64,000 bases of DNA from Rhizobiales bacterium Ga0077525 (GCA_001464835.1 LNDS01000004.1:38949-102948); one strand, 5' to 3'. Positions 48,207 through 57,289 are shown, counted from the first letter of the stretch. Program-made: numbers and translations. Notes: a model not told the origin generated them from the letters alone.

Positions 48207-49358
48207 ATGGATACGCTTGAGGCCGACGGCGGCGCACAAAGCCGCCATGATATGATGCGCGACACGGCGCGCCAGTTCGCCGACCGCGAAATCCGCGGTA
48301 TCGCCGCCGAACTCGACGAAACCGAACGCTTTCCGTCCGAACTTTACAAGAAGATGGCGCAACTCGGCATGTTCGGCATCACCGTGCCGGACGAGCTGGG
48401 CGGGGCAGGGGCCGATGCCGTCTCCTATGCCCATGTCATGGAGGAATTGTCGCGCGGCTACTCGTCGGTCGCCGATCAATGTGGTCTCGTCGAACTGGTC
48501 GGCACGTTGCTGTCGACCCACGGCACGCCGGAACAGCAGGCGACCTATCTGCGTCCGCTGCTCTCAGCCGACCGGCGCTGCGCCTATGCCATCACCGAGG
48601 CGGAAGCCGGCTCCGACGTGTCCGGCATCAAGACGACGGCGACCGAAACCGCCGATGGCTGGCGTCTCAATGGCGGCAAGCTGTGGATTCACAATGCGCC
48701 GGTTGCCGACTTCGCCGTTGTGCTGGCGCGCACCGCGCCGGATCTCGGCAAGCGCGGCATGAGTATCTTCATCGTCGACCGCGACCGCGCCGGTTACAAG
48801 ATCGGCCGGCAAGAACACAAAATGGGCCAGCGCGCGTCACAGGTCGGCGCGCTGCATTTCGATAATATCGAGCTGCCGAAAGAGGCGCTGCTCGGGCCGC
48901 TGAACCGCGGCTTCCACATGATGATGAGCGTGCTCGACAAGGGCCGCGTCGGCATTTCCGCGCTCGCCGTCGGCATCTTGCAGGCCGCGCTCGATGCGTC
49001 GGTGAAGCAGGCGAAAGACCGCAAGCAGTTCGGCCAGCCGATTGCCGATTTCCAGGCGGTGCAGTGGATGATCGCCGACATGGCCAAGGACGTGCACGCG
49101 GCGCGGCTGATGACGTTGCACGCCGCGGCGCAACTCGACAGCGGCGCCCGCGCCACCACCGCCTGTTCGATGGCGAAGTGTTTTGCTTCAGACGCCGCCG
49201 TGCTGCACGCCGCCAACGCGGTGCAGGTGCATGGCGGCATGGGCTATATTCGCGGCATGGAAGTCGAACGGTTGTATCGCGACGCCAAGATCACGCAGAT
49301 CTATGAAGGCACCAACCAAATCCAGCGCATGCTGATCGCGCGTGAGGTCCTCGCATGA
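48207..49358 (+). CDS. acyl-CoA dehydrogenase
   Basis: 383 residues from ATG 48207. In-frame ATGs at 48138, 48162 and 48165 exist, but 48138 is only 6 bp from a palindromic operator candidate and none has a better ribosome site; the first helix of the family begins soon after MDTLEADGG. FAD/substrate signatures are visible: YAITEAEAGSDVSG and KITQIYEGTNQIQRMLIAREVL, the latter with the catalytic-base Glu of IYEGT near the C-terminus. It dehydrogenates an acyl-CoA at C2-C3, passing electrons to ETF. It overlaps the SDR gene by 4 nt. Confidence 0.94.
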   Translation: MDTLEADGGAQSRHDMMRDTARQFADREIRGIAAELDETERFPSELYKKMAQLGMFGITVPDELGGAGADAVSYAHVMEELSRGYSSVADQCGLVELVGTLLSTHGTPEQQATYLRPLLSADRRCAYAITEAEAGSDVSGIKTTATETADGWRLNGGKLWIHNAPVADFAVVLARTAPDLGKRGMSIFIVDRDRAGYKIGRQEHKMGQRASQVGALHFDNIELPKEALLGPLNRGFHMMMSVLDKGRVGISALAVGILQAALDASVKQAKDRKQFGQPIADFQAVQWMIADMAKDVHAARLMTLHAAAQLDSGARATTACSMAKCFASDAAVLHAANAVQVHGGMGYIRGMEVERLYRDAKITQIYEGTNQIQRMLIAREVLA

Positions 49359-50125
49359 CCAAACGTCCGCGCGTCTTCATCACCGGCGGGCGGCGCGGCA
49401 TTGGCCGCGGCATCGCCTATGGCTTTGCCGAAGCGGGCTACGACGTTGTCATCAACGATATCGTCGAGGACGAGGCAGCGGCGGAAACTTTGGCCGGCCT
49501 GCGTGAGCGCGGCGCGGGGGCGGCTTTCGTCGTCGGCAACATCGCCGACCTCGACAAGCTTCCGGCGCTGGCCCACGAAGCCTTCGCCGCTTTCGGTGGG
49601 CTCGAATGCCTGGTCAACAATGCCGGCATTTCGGTGAAGAAGCGCGGCGATCTTCTCGATGTGACGCCGGAAAGTTATAATGAATTGATGGACGTCAACC
49701 TGCGCGGGCCGTTCTTTCTGACGCAGGAAGTGGCGCGCCGCATGCTGGCGGCACCGGCAAGCGAACATCCGCGGTCTATCGTCAGCCTGTCATCGATGAA
49801 TGCCTTTATTACCGCGCCGGAGCGGGCGGAATACTGCCTGTCGAAAACCGGCGTGTCGGTGATGACGAAGCTCTATGCGCTGCGTCTCGCGGAATCCGGC
49901 ATCGGCGTGTTCGAGATCCGTCCCGGCATCATCCGCACGGACATGACCGCCGTGGTCAAGGAGCGTTACGATAAGCTGATCGGCGAAGGCATCTCGCCGA
50001 TCCGTCGATGGGGCGAGCCGCGCGACATCGCCCGCGTCGCAGTGCAACTGGCGAGCGGCGATTTTCATTTCAGCACCGGCGACGCCTTCCACGTCGACGG
50101 CGGTATGCATATTCATCGTTTGTGA
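49355..50125 (+). CDS. short-chain dehydrogenase/reductase (3-oxoacyl reductase-like)
   Basis: 256 residues. Rossmann motif TGGRRGIGRGIA (about 9-20), NNAG (about 88), and catalytic Ser with YCLSK (Tyr-x3-Lys near 158-162); the C-terminus GDAFHVDGGMHIHRL is typical of FabG-like SDRs. It probably oxidises a 3-hydroxyacyl-type intermediate made after the dehydrogenase and hydratase steps encoded nearby. Start overlaps the acyl-CoA dehydrogenase stop (ATGA). Its 3' end overlaps the antisense LacI gene by 13 nt. Confidence 0.92.
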   Translation: MTKRPRVFITGGRRGIGRGIAYGFAEAGYDVVINDIVEDEAAAETLAGLRERGAGAAFVVGNIADLDKLPALAHEAFAAFGGLECLVNNAGISVKKRGDLLDVTPESYNELMDVNLRGPFFLTQEVARRMLAAPASEHPRSIVSLSSMNAFITAPERAEYCLSKTGVSVMTKLYALRLAESGIGVFEIRPGIIRTDMTAVVKERYDKLIGEGISPIRRWGEPRDIARVAVQLASGDFHFSTGDAFHVDGGMHIHRL

Positions 50126-51162
50126 GGTTTTCGCATGATCCCGCTCGAGGCGCGAACCACCAGCTTCGGCTCGAGCTCGACTTCGCGGCGTCTGGCGCCA
50201 TGATCGGCAATCCGGTGCATCAACATCTCCGCCGCCAACTTTCCCATCTCCAGGGTATCGATGGCGATGCTGGACAGCGCTGGATTCCACAAGGCCGCTT
50301 CGCTGACATCGTCGCAGCCCACCACCGCGAAGTCGTCACCCGGTTCGATGCCGATTTGCCGCAAGCCGAGCATGACGCCGAAGGCCACCAGGTCGTTGTA
50401 GCAGGCCGCCGCTGTCGGCGGATTTTTGGCCGTGAGCAGCGCCTTGATGGCGGCGGCGCCGTTTTCCCGCGTCGCCGTGGCGGACACCATCAATTCCTCA
50501 TCGAGGGCGATGCCATGCGCTTTCATCGCATCGGTGTAGCCCTTGCGGCGTTCAAACCCGGTAGAGGTCAGATCGTTGCCGCCGATCATGGCGATGCGGC
50601 GATGGCCGAGCGAAATCAGGTGCTCGGTGGCGAGAAAAGTGCCGCGCCGGTTGTCGCTGCCGGCGAAGTCGAGGGAAACGCCGCGTACATAACGCGACAC
50701 CTGGACGCAAGGCATGTCGAACTTGATCAGCCGCTGCATCGATTTGGCCGTGGTGCCGGCGGCCGGACAGATGATCAGGCCATCGGCATTATATTCGCGC
50801 ATCGTGTCGATGAACTGGTCCTGGCGTGCCGGGTCTTCCGCCGAATTGGACAGGAACACCGAATAGCCGATGGCGTTGAAGGCGCGCTCGATGGCCGCCG
50901 TCAGTTCGGCGAAGTAGGGATTGGCCAGTTCGTTGATGGCGACGCCGACGGTGTGGGTGCGCTGGGTGCGCAGGCTGGCCGCGCCGCGATTGTAGACGTA
51001 GCCAAGCGTCTCGATCGAGGCCAGCACGCGCTCGCGCGTCGCTTGCGCCACCAGCGGGCTCTTGCGCAGCACCAGCGACACGGTGGCCGGCGACACGTCG
51101 GCATGCGCGGCGAGATCGCGCAAGGTCAGCCGGCCGTTTTTGCGTTTGACCGCTTTGCTCAT
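50113..51162 (-). CDS. LacI-family transcriptional regulator
   Basis: 349 residues. N-terminal helix-turn-helix LTLRDLAAHADVSPATVSL (about 11-30) with the hinge-helix segment, then a periplasmic-binding-like effector domain (about 68-345; HTVGVAINELANPYFAELT). Such proteins repress catabolic genes until a small ligand binds. Only 14 bp separate its start from the crotonase start at 51177, and its 3' end overlaps the SDR gene, so it lies antisense inside an otherwise plus-strand gene run. The DNA before its ATG (CTCTCCTC) is a poor ribosome site. Confidence 0.93.
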   Translation of the reverse strand: MSKAVKRKNGRLTLRDLAAHADVSPATVSLVLRKSPLVAQATRERVLASIETLGYVYNRGAASLRTQRTHTVGVAINELANPYFAELTAAIERAFNAIGYSVFLSNSAEDPARQDQFIDTMREYNADGLIICPAAGTTAKSMQRLIKFDMPCVQVSRYVRGVSLDFAGSDNRRGTFLATEHLISLGHRRIAMIGGNDLTSTGFERRKGYTDAMKAHGIALDEELMVSATATRENGAAAIKALLTAKNPPTAAACYNDLVAFGVMLGLRQIGIEPGDDFAVVGCDDVSEAALWNPALSSIAIDTLEMGKLAAEMLMHRIADHGARRREVELEPKLVVRASSGIMRKPHKR

Positions 51163-51176
51163 GAGGAGAGTCTGCC

Positions 51177-51944
51177 ATGACCGGGGAAATCAACTACACC
51201 GTGAACGACTATGTCGCGGAGATAGTGCTCAATCGCCCGCAGAAGCACAATGCCATTACGCCGCCGATGGCGGCAAGCTTGCAGGAGGCGTGCCTCGCCG
51301 CCGATCGGGACGATACCGTACGTGTCGTTCTGGTGCGCGGCGCCGGCGAGCGCGCCTTCTCGTCGGGCAGCGATCTCAATTCACTGGCGGAATATGCCAG
51401 CACCTGGGCGTTCCGCAACCGGGTCATCTATGAGAATACGATTCGCAACATCAAGAAGCCGGTCATCGCCGCGCTGAAAGGCTGGGTGCTGGGCGGCGGC
51501 GCCGAGATGGCGCTCGCCGCCGATATTCGCGTGGCCGGGCGCAGCGTCAAGTTCGGCTTTCCCGAAGTCACGCGCGGCTGGGTTGGCGGCGGCGGCGCCT
51601 CGCAAATGCTGCCGCGTCTGGTCGGTTACGGGCAGGCCATGAAATTGCTGCTGACCGGCGAGCCGGTCGCCGCCGACGAAGTATTCCGTCTCGGCCTTGT
51701 TGAATATCTGGTCGATGACGGCGAGGTCGAAACGACGGCGCGCAGCCTGTGCACCAAGATCGCCGGCTACAGCCCGGTGGCGGCGCAGGCGGTCAAGGCG
51801 GCGGCGCGCATGGCGCTGTCGTCCAGTCTCGATGCCGGCCTGCGCTACGAGAACGAGATGAACACTTTGTGCTTCTCGGCCGGCGATCATCTCGAGGGCA
51901 TCAAGGCCTTCAGCGAAGGCCGCAGCGCGGAGTTCAAGCGCTAG
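51177..51944 (+). CDS. enoyl-CoA hydratase (crotonase) family protein
   Basis: 255 residues. Oxyanion-hole segments RAFSSGSDLNSL and WVLGGGAEMALAADIRVA are present; the first catalytic Glu position is kept (FGFPEVTRGW), while the second (20 residues on) is Gly (GGGGA), so the exact reaction may be isomerase- or lyase-like. GAGGAGAGTCTGCC precedes the ATG. It follows the acyl-CoA dehydrogenase-SDR pair on the same strand, with the LacI gene antisense between. Confidence 0.9.
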   Translation: MTGEINYTVNDYVAEIVLNRPQKHNAITPPMAASLQEACLAADRDDTVRVVLVRGAGERAFSSGSDLNSLAEYASTWAFRNRVIYENTIRNIKKPVIAALKGWVLGGGAEMALAADIRVAGRSVKFGFPEVTRGWVGGGGASQMLPRLVGYGQAMKLLLTGEPVAADEVFRLGLVEYLVDDGEVETTARSLCTKIAGYSPVAAQAVKAAARMALSSSLDAGLRYENEMNTLCFSAGDHLEGIKAFSEGRSAEFKR

Positions 51945-52045
51945 CGGATCGCAAAGCCGGGCTAGAAATACGCCGCAATTGGCCTTATTGATGGGCTCTG
52001 CGAATCCGAAGAGCGGACCCAAGAATTGCGCATGAGAAGCCAACG

Positions 52046-54031
52046 ATGAGCGAACGCCCGGCGGCAAGCGGCGAAGCCGATCTTGTGTCGCGCGTGCGCC
52101 AGGCGGCACGGCAGGAGCAGTTCCTCGACGTCGTGTCGGCGGATGAAGCGCGCGCGCGTTTTGAAAGTCATCTCGATCTGTCGCCGCTCGGCGCCGAGAC
52201 CGTGACGCTCGCCGACGCGCTGTCCCGCGTGCTGGCGCACGACATCGTCGCGGCGGTCGATGCGCCGTCGTTCGATCGCTCGAATGTCGATGGCTTCGCC
52301 GTGCGCGCGGCCGATACAATCGGCGCCAACAATGCCGCGCCGAAAATCCTGCGGCTTAACGCCGAAGTGATAGCCTGTGGTTACAGCCCGGTGCTTGAAG
52401 TCGTATCCGGCAGCGCCACCACCATCGCCACCGGCGGCGTCATTCCGCGCGGGGCCGATGCCGTTGTTATGGTCGAGCAGACCGAATTGATCGACGAAGG
52501 CGAGCCACGCATCGAACTGGCGCGCGCCGCCGCGCCCGGGCAATTCATTTCCTACGCCGGTTCCGACATTGCGCGCGGCGAAATGCTGCTGCGCCGCGGC
52601 GCGCGCATCGGCTCGCGTGAAATCGGCATGCTGGCGGCGTGCGGATTGAGTCACGTCGATGTCGTGCGCAAGCCCAAAGTCGCCGTTCTTTCAACGGGCG
52701 ACGAACTGGTGGCGCTCGGCGAACCGCTCAAGCCCGCCGGCATCTATGACAGCAATGGCGCGATCATCGCCGCCGCTGTGGTCGAGGCCGGCGGCGAAGC
52801 CTTGCCGATGGGATCGGTCGCCGACGATGCGGCCGCGCTGGAAAAAGCCGTGCGCGCGGCGCTGGCGCAAAGCGACATGGTCGTGCTGTCGGCCGGCACC
52901 TCCAAGGGCGCCGGCGATCTGTCGCAGGCTGTTGTCGCCCAACTTGGCGCGCCCGGCATCCTTGTGCACGGCGTTGCGCTTAAGCCCGGCAAGCCGTTGT
53001 GCCTTGCCGTCATCGGCAAGACGCCGGTCGCGGTGCTGCCTGGCTTTCCCACCTCGGCGATCTTCACCTTTCATGCATTCGTGGCGCCAGTCATTCGCGC
53101 GCTCGCAGGATTACCGCCGGAGGCGGCGCGCACCGTCGAGGCTCGCGTGCCGGTGCGCGTCGCGTCCGAACTCGGCCGTAAGGAATTCGTGCTGGTGTCG
53201 CTGATCGACGGCGATGATGGCCCGGTTGCATTCCCGACCGGCAAGGGCTCCGGCTCGGTCACCAGTTTCTCGCAGGCCGATGGCTTTATCGAGATCGCCG
53301 CGCTCGCCAGTTCGCTCGATGCCGGCACCGTCGCGCAGGTAACCTTGATCGGCAGCGCGGCGACAGCGCCCGATCTGGTAATCATGGGTAGCCATGACGT
53401 CGCGCTCGATGTCGTGGTCGGCGCGCTCGCCGCGCGCGGCTTCTCGGCGCGCACTCTGGCGGTCGGCAGTCTCGGCGGTGTCGCGGCGGCGAGCCGCGGC
53501 GAATGCGACATCGCGCCGGTGCATCTCATCGATCCGGTGAGCGGCGATTACAACAAGCATCTGGTGACGCCGGCGCTGTCGCTGGTTCGCGGCTGGAAGC
53601 GCATGCAGGGCGTTCTGTTTCGCGCGGGAGATACGCGCTTTGAAGGCAAAAGCGCGGTCGAGGCGATCACGGCTGCACTGGCGGACGCTTCGGCCTTGAT
53701 GGTCAACCGCAATGCCGGTGCTGGGACGCGCGTGCTGATCGATACACTGCTGCGCGGCGCGCGGCCGCCCGGTTACGCCAATCAGCCGAAGTCGCACAAC
53801 GCAGTGGCGGCGGCGATCGCGCAAGGCCGTGCCGACTGGGGCGTCGCCATCGAGCCGGTGGCGAAACTCTATGGCCTGAGTTTTCTGCCCGTCGCGCCGG
53901 AGCATTACGACTTCCTTGTTGTTGAAAGTCGGCGTTCGCGCCCGGCGGTGCGCGCTTTTCTCGACGCGCTGCGTGACGAGAGGGCGCGCGCGGGCATTCG
54001 CGCGCTCGGCATGGTGCCGGCCGATGGTTGA
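52046..54031 (+). CDS. MoeA-type molybdopterin molybdenumtransferase fused to a periplasmic-binding-like domain
   Basis: 661 residues. Residues about 30-430 are MoeA: RSNVDGFAVRA, GDELVALGEPL with IYDSNG, the MoCF phosphate loop VLSAGTSKGAGD and LPGFPTSA. Residues about 440-655 form a type II periplasmic-binding-like domain (PBP_like; GSHDVALDVVVGAL, NRNAGAGTRVLID), related to the effector part of ModE/LysR-type proteins but without signal peptide or DNA-binding helix. MoeA inserts molybdate into adenylated molybdopterin; the extra domain may bind molybdate or another oxyanion, which I infer only from its fold. No other moa/moe gene is in the window. Confidence 0.9.
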   Translation: MSERPAASGEADLVSRVRQAARQEQFLDVVSADEARARFESHLDLSPLGAETVTLADALSRVLAHDIVAAVDAPSFDRSNVDGFAVRAADTIGANNAAPKILRLNAEVIACGYSPVLEVVSGSATTIATGGVIPRGADAVVMVEQTELIDEGEPRIELARAAAPGQFISYAGSDIARGEMLLRRGARIGSREIGMLAACGLSHVDVVRKPKVAVLSTGDELVALGEPLKPAGIYDSNGAIIAAAVVEAGGEALPMGSVADDAAALEKAVRAALAQSDMVVLSAGTSKGAGDLSQAVVAQLGAPGILVHGVALKPGKPLCLAVIGKTPVAVLPGFPTSAIFTFHAFVAPVIRALAGLPPEAARTVEARVPVRVASELGRKEFVLVSLIDGDDGPVAFPTGKGSGSVTSFSQADGFIEIAALASSLDAGTVAQVTLIGSAATAPDLVIMGSHDVALDVVVGALAARGFSARTLAVGSLGGVAAASRGECDIAPVHLIDPVSGDYNKHLVTPALSLVRGWKRMQGVLFRAGDTRFEGKSAVEAITAALADASALMVNRNAGAGTRVLIDTLLRGARPPGYANQPKSHNAVAAAIAQGRADWGVAIEPVAKLYGLSFLPVAPEHYDFLVVESRRSRPAVRAFLDALRDERARAGIRALGMVPADG

Positions 54032-54085
54032 CGCGCTTGCGCGGCGTCGGCCACACTACGTCTCCCGACAATTCGGAGAACAATC

Positions 54086-54751
54086 ATGCTTGGCGTTCAG
54101 GAGTTGGTGCGGGCGCGCGAGACGCTGTATTCGGCGGTGTTCTCCGACGTGCTCGATAGCCTCGGCCACATGCATCAGGCGATGGGGCCGACCATTCGTC
54201 CGCTCGACGACACGGTCGTTCTCATCGGAAGGGCGCGCACCGGCGCCTATATGGCGGTCTGCGATCCGGGCGCGGACAATGAAAATCCTTACGAACTCGA
54301 AATCAAACTGATCGACGACATCAAGCCCGGTGAAATTCCGATCCTCGGTTGCGCCGGCAATCTGCGCATCGCGCCGTGGGGCGAGCTTCTGACCACAGCC
54401 ACCAAAATGCGCGGCGGCGTCGGCTGCGTTACCGACGGTCTGTGCCGCGACGTGCGCATCATCCGCGAACTGAATTTCCCCGTGTTCTGCGGCGGCATCG
54501 GTCCACTGGATTCGCGCGGTCGCGGCAAGATGCTTGAAATCGACCGGCCGATCGAATGCGGCGGCGTGAAAATCCGCTCCGGCGACATCGTCTTTGGCGA
54601 TGTCGATGGCGTCGTCGTCATTCCGCGGGAGATCGAGGAGGAGGTGTTCGCCGCCGCCTTCAAGAAAGTCGATGGCGAGAACCGCTCGCGCGCCGAGCTT
54701 CTCAATGGCCGGCTTCTGGCCGACGTCTATGCCACTTACGGCATTCTCTAA
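54086..54751 (+). CDS. RraA-family protein (HMG/CHA aldolase-like)
   Basis: 221 residues. The RraA/aldolase signature GGVGCVTDGLCRDVRII (about residues 110-126) with Arg and Asp for substrate and divalent-metal binding is intact, as is the C-terminal DIVFGDVDGVVVIPREIEEEV. Family members are either class II aldolases cleaving 4-hydroxy-4-methyl/carboxymethyl-2-oxo acids or regulators of RNase E. Presence of key aldolase residues and the neighbouring ring-cleavage genes favour an enzyme. GGAG stands about 9 nt before the ATG. Confidence 0.87.
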   Translation: MLGVQELVRARETLYSAVFSDVLDSLGHMHQAMGPTIRPLDDTVVLIGRARTGAYMAVCDPGADNENPYELEIKLIDDIKPGEIPILGCAGNLRIAPWGELLTTATKMRGGVGCVTDGLCRDVRIIRELNFPVFCGGIGPLDSRGRGKMLEIDRPIECGGVKIRSGDIVFGDVDGVVVIPREIEEEVFAAAFKKVDGENRSRAELLNGRLLADVYATYGIL

Positions 54752-54820
54752 AGCCTTTCGAGCGGGCAATGGAACGGCCCGGTTGCGGGGCACAGGCGTC
54801 GGAACGCAGGGCTGGACATC

Positions 54821-55216
54821 ATGCCGCACTTCACCATCGAGCATTCCGCCAACCTGAATGCCGCGAGCGACGTGCAGGGACTGTGCGATGTCATCCACGC
54901 CGCCGCGCTCGCCACCGGATTTTTTGAGCTCGGCGCCATCCGGGTCCGCGCCATCGCTTGCGAACGCTATGCAGTCGCCGACAGGCTGCCGGAAAACGCA
55001 TTTGCGCACATCACGTTGCGGCTCGGGCGCGGGCGCAGCGCCGCTGACAGGAAAGCGATCGGCGAAGCGATCTTTGCCGCTGCCGACCGCCATTTCGCGC
55101 CTTTGCTGGCCAAGCCGCATTTCGCGCTGTCTTTCGAGATCGTCGAGATCGATGGCGATATGAGCTGGAAGAAAAATGCCATTCATCCGCGCACGCGCGC
55201 GCTTGAACGGAAGTAA
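54821..55216 (+). CDS. 5-carboxymethyl-2-hydroxymuconate delta-isomerase (HpaF/HpcD-like)
   Basis: 131 residues. MPHFTIEHSANL at the start supplies the catalytic N-terminal proline (Pro after Met removal), as in CHMI of the tautomerase superfamily; length and the internal RAIACERYAVAD and HITLRLGRGRS segments fit the family. It would isomerise the semialdehyde-derived dicarboxylic acid in the homoprotocatechuate meta-cleavage pathway. It lies 35 bp before the matching extradiol dioxygenase gene, which supports this role. Confidence 0.88.
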   Translation: MPHFTIEHSANLNAASDVQGLCDVIHAAALATGFFELGAIRVRAIACERYAVADRLPENAFAHITLRLGRGRSAADRKAIGEAIFAAADRHFAPLLAKPHFALSFEIVEIDGDMSWKKNAIHPRTRALERK

Positions 55217-55251
55217 CGCAACCGAGCTTGTTCGTCCAAGGACGCAAAGTC

Positions 55252-56232
55252 ATGCCCGTTCCCGCACCCAATCTCGACCCGCCCTTCAATATCGTCCGCT
55301 TGAGCCATGTCGAACTGACGGTGACCGACCTCGCCAGAAGCCGGGCCTTTTACGTCGATACGCTCGGCTTGCAGGTGACGCACGAAGGCAAAGACGAAAT
55401 TCATCTGCGCGCGCTCGAGGAGCGCGGCCATCATTGCATTATCTTGCGCCAAAGCAAGGAAGCGCGGGCAGGGCATCTCGGTTTCAAGCTTTTCAGCGAA
55501 GACGATCTGGACAAGGCCGCGCAGTTCTTCAACGGGAATAAGCTGCCGGTCGAATGGGTCCAACGTCCGTTCCAGTCGCGCACCTTGCGCACCTGCGATG
55601 TGCAGGGCGTGCCGCTCGAGTTCTACGCCCATATGGATCGCTTGCCGCCGATCCACCAGAAATATGCGCTGTACAAAGGCGTCAAGCCGCTGCGCATCGA
55701 TCATTTCAATTGCTTCTCGCCGGACGTCGATGAGGCGGTGGCCTTCTACAACGAGATCGGCTTCCGGGTCACCGAATACACCGAAGACGAAGTCAGCCAC
55801 CGCCTGTGGGCGGCCTGGACGCACCGCAAGGGCGGCGTCCACGACATCGCCTTCACCAATGGACGCGGCCCGCGGCTGCATCATGTCGCTTTCTGGGTGC
55901 CGCATCCGATCGCCATCATCGACCTGCTCGATCTGATGGCGACGACCGGCTACCTCCATAACATCGAGCGCGGCCCGGGCCGCCACGGCATCTCCAACGC
56001 CTTCTTTCTGTATTTGCGCGATCCCGATGGTCATCGCATTGAAATCTATTGCTCGGATTACCAGACCGTCGATCCTGACCTTGAGCCGATCAAATGGGAC
56101 CTCAAGGACCCGCAGCGCCAGACTTTGTGGGGCGCGCCGGCGCCAAAGTCGTGGTTCGAAGAGGGCAGCCTGTTCCAGGGGCTCGACGTCAAGGAGCCGA
56201 CGCTGGCCGGCCAGCCGATTGTCGCGCCGTAA
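55252..56232 (+). CDS. extradiol dioxygenase of the homoprotocatechuate 2,3-dioxygenase type
   Basis: 326 residues from ATG 55252, preceded by AAGGACGCAAAGTC; the TTG at 55228 is less likely. Two VOC modules (about 14-125 and 145-285). The second holds the metal triad His151 (RIDHFN), His211 (LHHVAFW) and Glu264 (HRIEIY) and a catalytic His197 (VHDIA), corresponding to His155, His214, Glu267 and His200 of the Brevibacterium enzyme. It should cleave 3,4-dihydroxyphenylacetate or a close catechol. The chain is about 40 residues shorter than the Brevibacterium protein at the C-terminus. Confidence 0.9.
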   Translation: MPVPAPNLDPPFNIVRLSHVELTVTDLARSRAFYVDTLGLQVTHEGKDEIHLRALEERGHHCIILRQSKEARAGHLGFKLFSEDDLDKAAQFFNGNKLPVEWVQRPFQSRTLRTCDVQGVPLEFYAHMDRLPPIHQKYALYKGVKPLRIDHFNCFSPDVDEAVAFYNEIGFRVTEYTEDEVSHRLWAAWTHRKGGVHDIAFTNGRGPRLHHVAFWVPHPIAIIDLLDLMATTGYLHNIERGPGRHGISNAFFLYLRDPDGHRIEIYCSDYQTVDPDLEPIKWDLKDPQRQTLWGAPAPKSWFEEGSLFQGLDVKEPTLAGQPIVAP

Positions 56233-56392
56233 GCGCAAGCGCGGCCCGACGCGCGGCATTCATTGGCGCGGAATACGGCGGTTCCGTCGGGCAATTGTCA
56301 TTTCCTGACTGCTGCCCTATGACTCGCGCTTTCCTGATTAGGCGTCCCCATCGGCGCTCCATCGCAACAGTCGGACCGTCGGCGGAACCATC

Positions 56393-57289
56393 GTGCAAGC
56401 CCAATCATCGCGCCGCGCGATCCTTGCCATCTCGCTCAGCATGGCCGCTTACGTGGTTGGCGATGTCGTGCTCAAGCTGCTCGGCCGCGGCTTCCCGGCG
56501 ACTGAGCTGATCTTCTGGCGCAGCGTCATCATCGCGGTTTCGCTCGGCGTCGTCCTTGTCTGGACGCGGCCACGGACGTTGCCGACGAACATGATGTCCG
56601 GCGCCGTGCTGGCGCGGTGCGTGTTCGACTGCATCAATATTCTGGCGTTCACCACCGCCGTCATGCACATGCAGCTCGCCGAGCTTTACGCGATCCTTCA
56701 GATATCGCCGTTTCTGATGACGATCATCGCGGTGGTCGTTTTCAAGGAGCAGGTCGGCTGGCGGCGCTGGAGCGTGATCGTGATCGGTTTTTGCGGCGTG
56801 CTGCTCATCATCAAGCCAGATGCCGGCGGCCTGAACCCCTGGGCGCTGCTCGGTGTGTTGGCGGCGTTCGGCGCCGCATGCCGGGAGACCGTGACGCGAA
56901 AGATCGATCCGGGCGTGTCAACGCTTAAAGTCGCGTTCCTGTCGGCGCTGGTGACGGCCATCGGAACCTTCGCGGTCGGGCTTAACGACCCTTGGCCGCC
57001 GATGAGTTATCAGGAGATCATGTTGCTGCTCATCCAGGCCGTGTCGTGGTTGATCGGCACATTTCTTCTGGTCCATGCCTGCCGCACGGCGCCGTTGTCG
57101 CTGGTTGCTTCGTTTCGCTACACCTTGCTGGTCTGGGGCGCTATCGCCGGCTTTCTGGTGTTCGGTGAATTGCCGGACCTGCTCGCCGCTTGCGGCGCGA
57201 TAATCATCGTGTTGTGCGGCCTGTATCTGTTTTACCGCGAGGAGGTGCGCAATCGCGCTATCGCATCCAAGGTGACGTCGGTGACCTGA
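56393..57289 (+). CDS. EamA-family (DMT) transporter
   Basis: 298 residues, GTG start. Ten predicted membrane helices arranged as two EamA repeats (about 8-138 and 150-285), the usual size for this drug/metabolite transporter family. It probably exports a small metabolite. It follows the dioxygenase gene by 160 bp on the same strand and is convergent with the sigma-54 activator gene. Substrate not predictable. Confidence 0.88.
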   Translation: MQAQSSRRAILAISLSMAAYVVGDVVLKLLGRGFPATELIFWRSVIIAVSLGVVLVWTRPRTLPTNMMSGAVLARCVFDCINILAFTTAVMHMQLAELYAILQISPFLMTIIAVVVFKEQVGWRRWSVIVIGFCGVLLIIKPDAGGLNPWALLGVLAAFGAACRETVTRKIDPGVSTLKVAFLSALVTAIGTFAVGLNDPWPPMSYQEIMLLLIQAVSWLIGTFLLVHACRTAPLSLVASFRYTLLVWGAIAGFLVFGELPDLLAACGAIIIVLCGLYLFYREEVRNRAIASKVTSVT

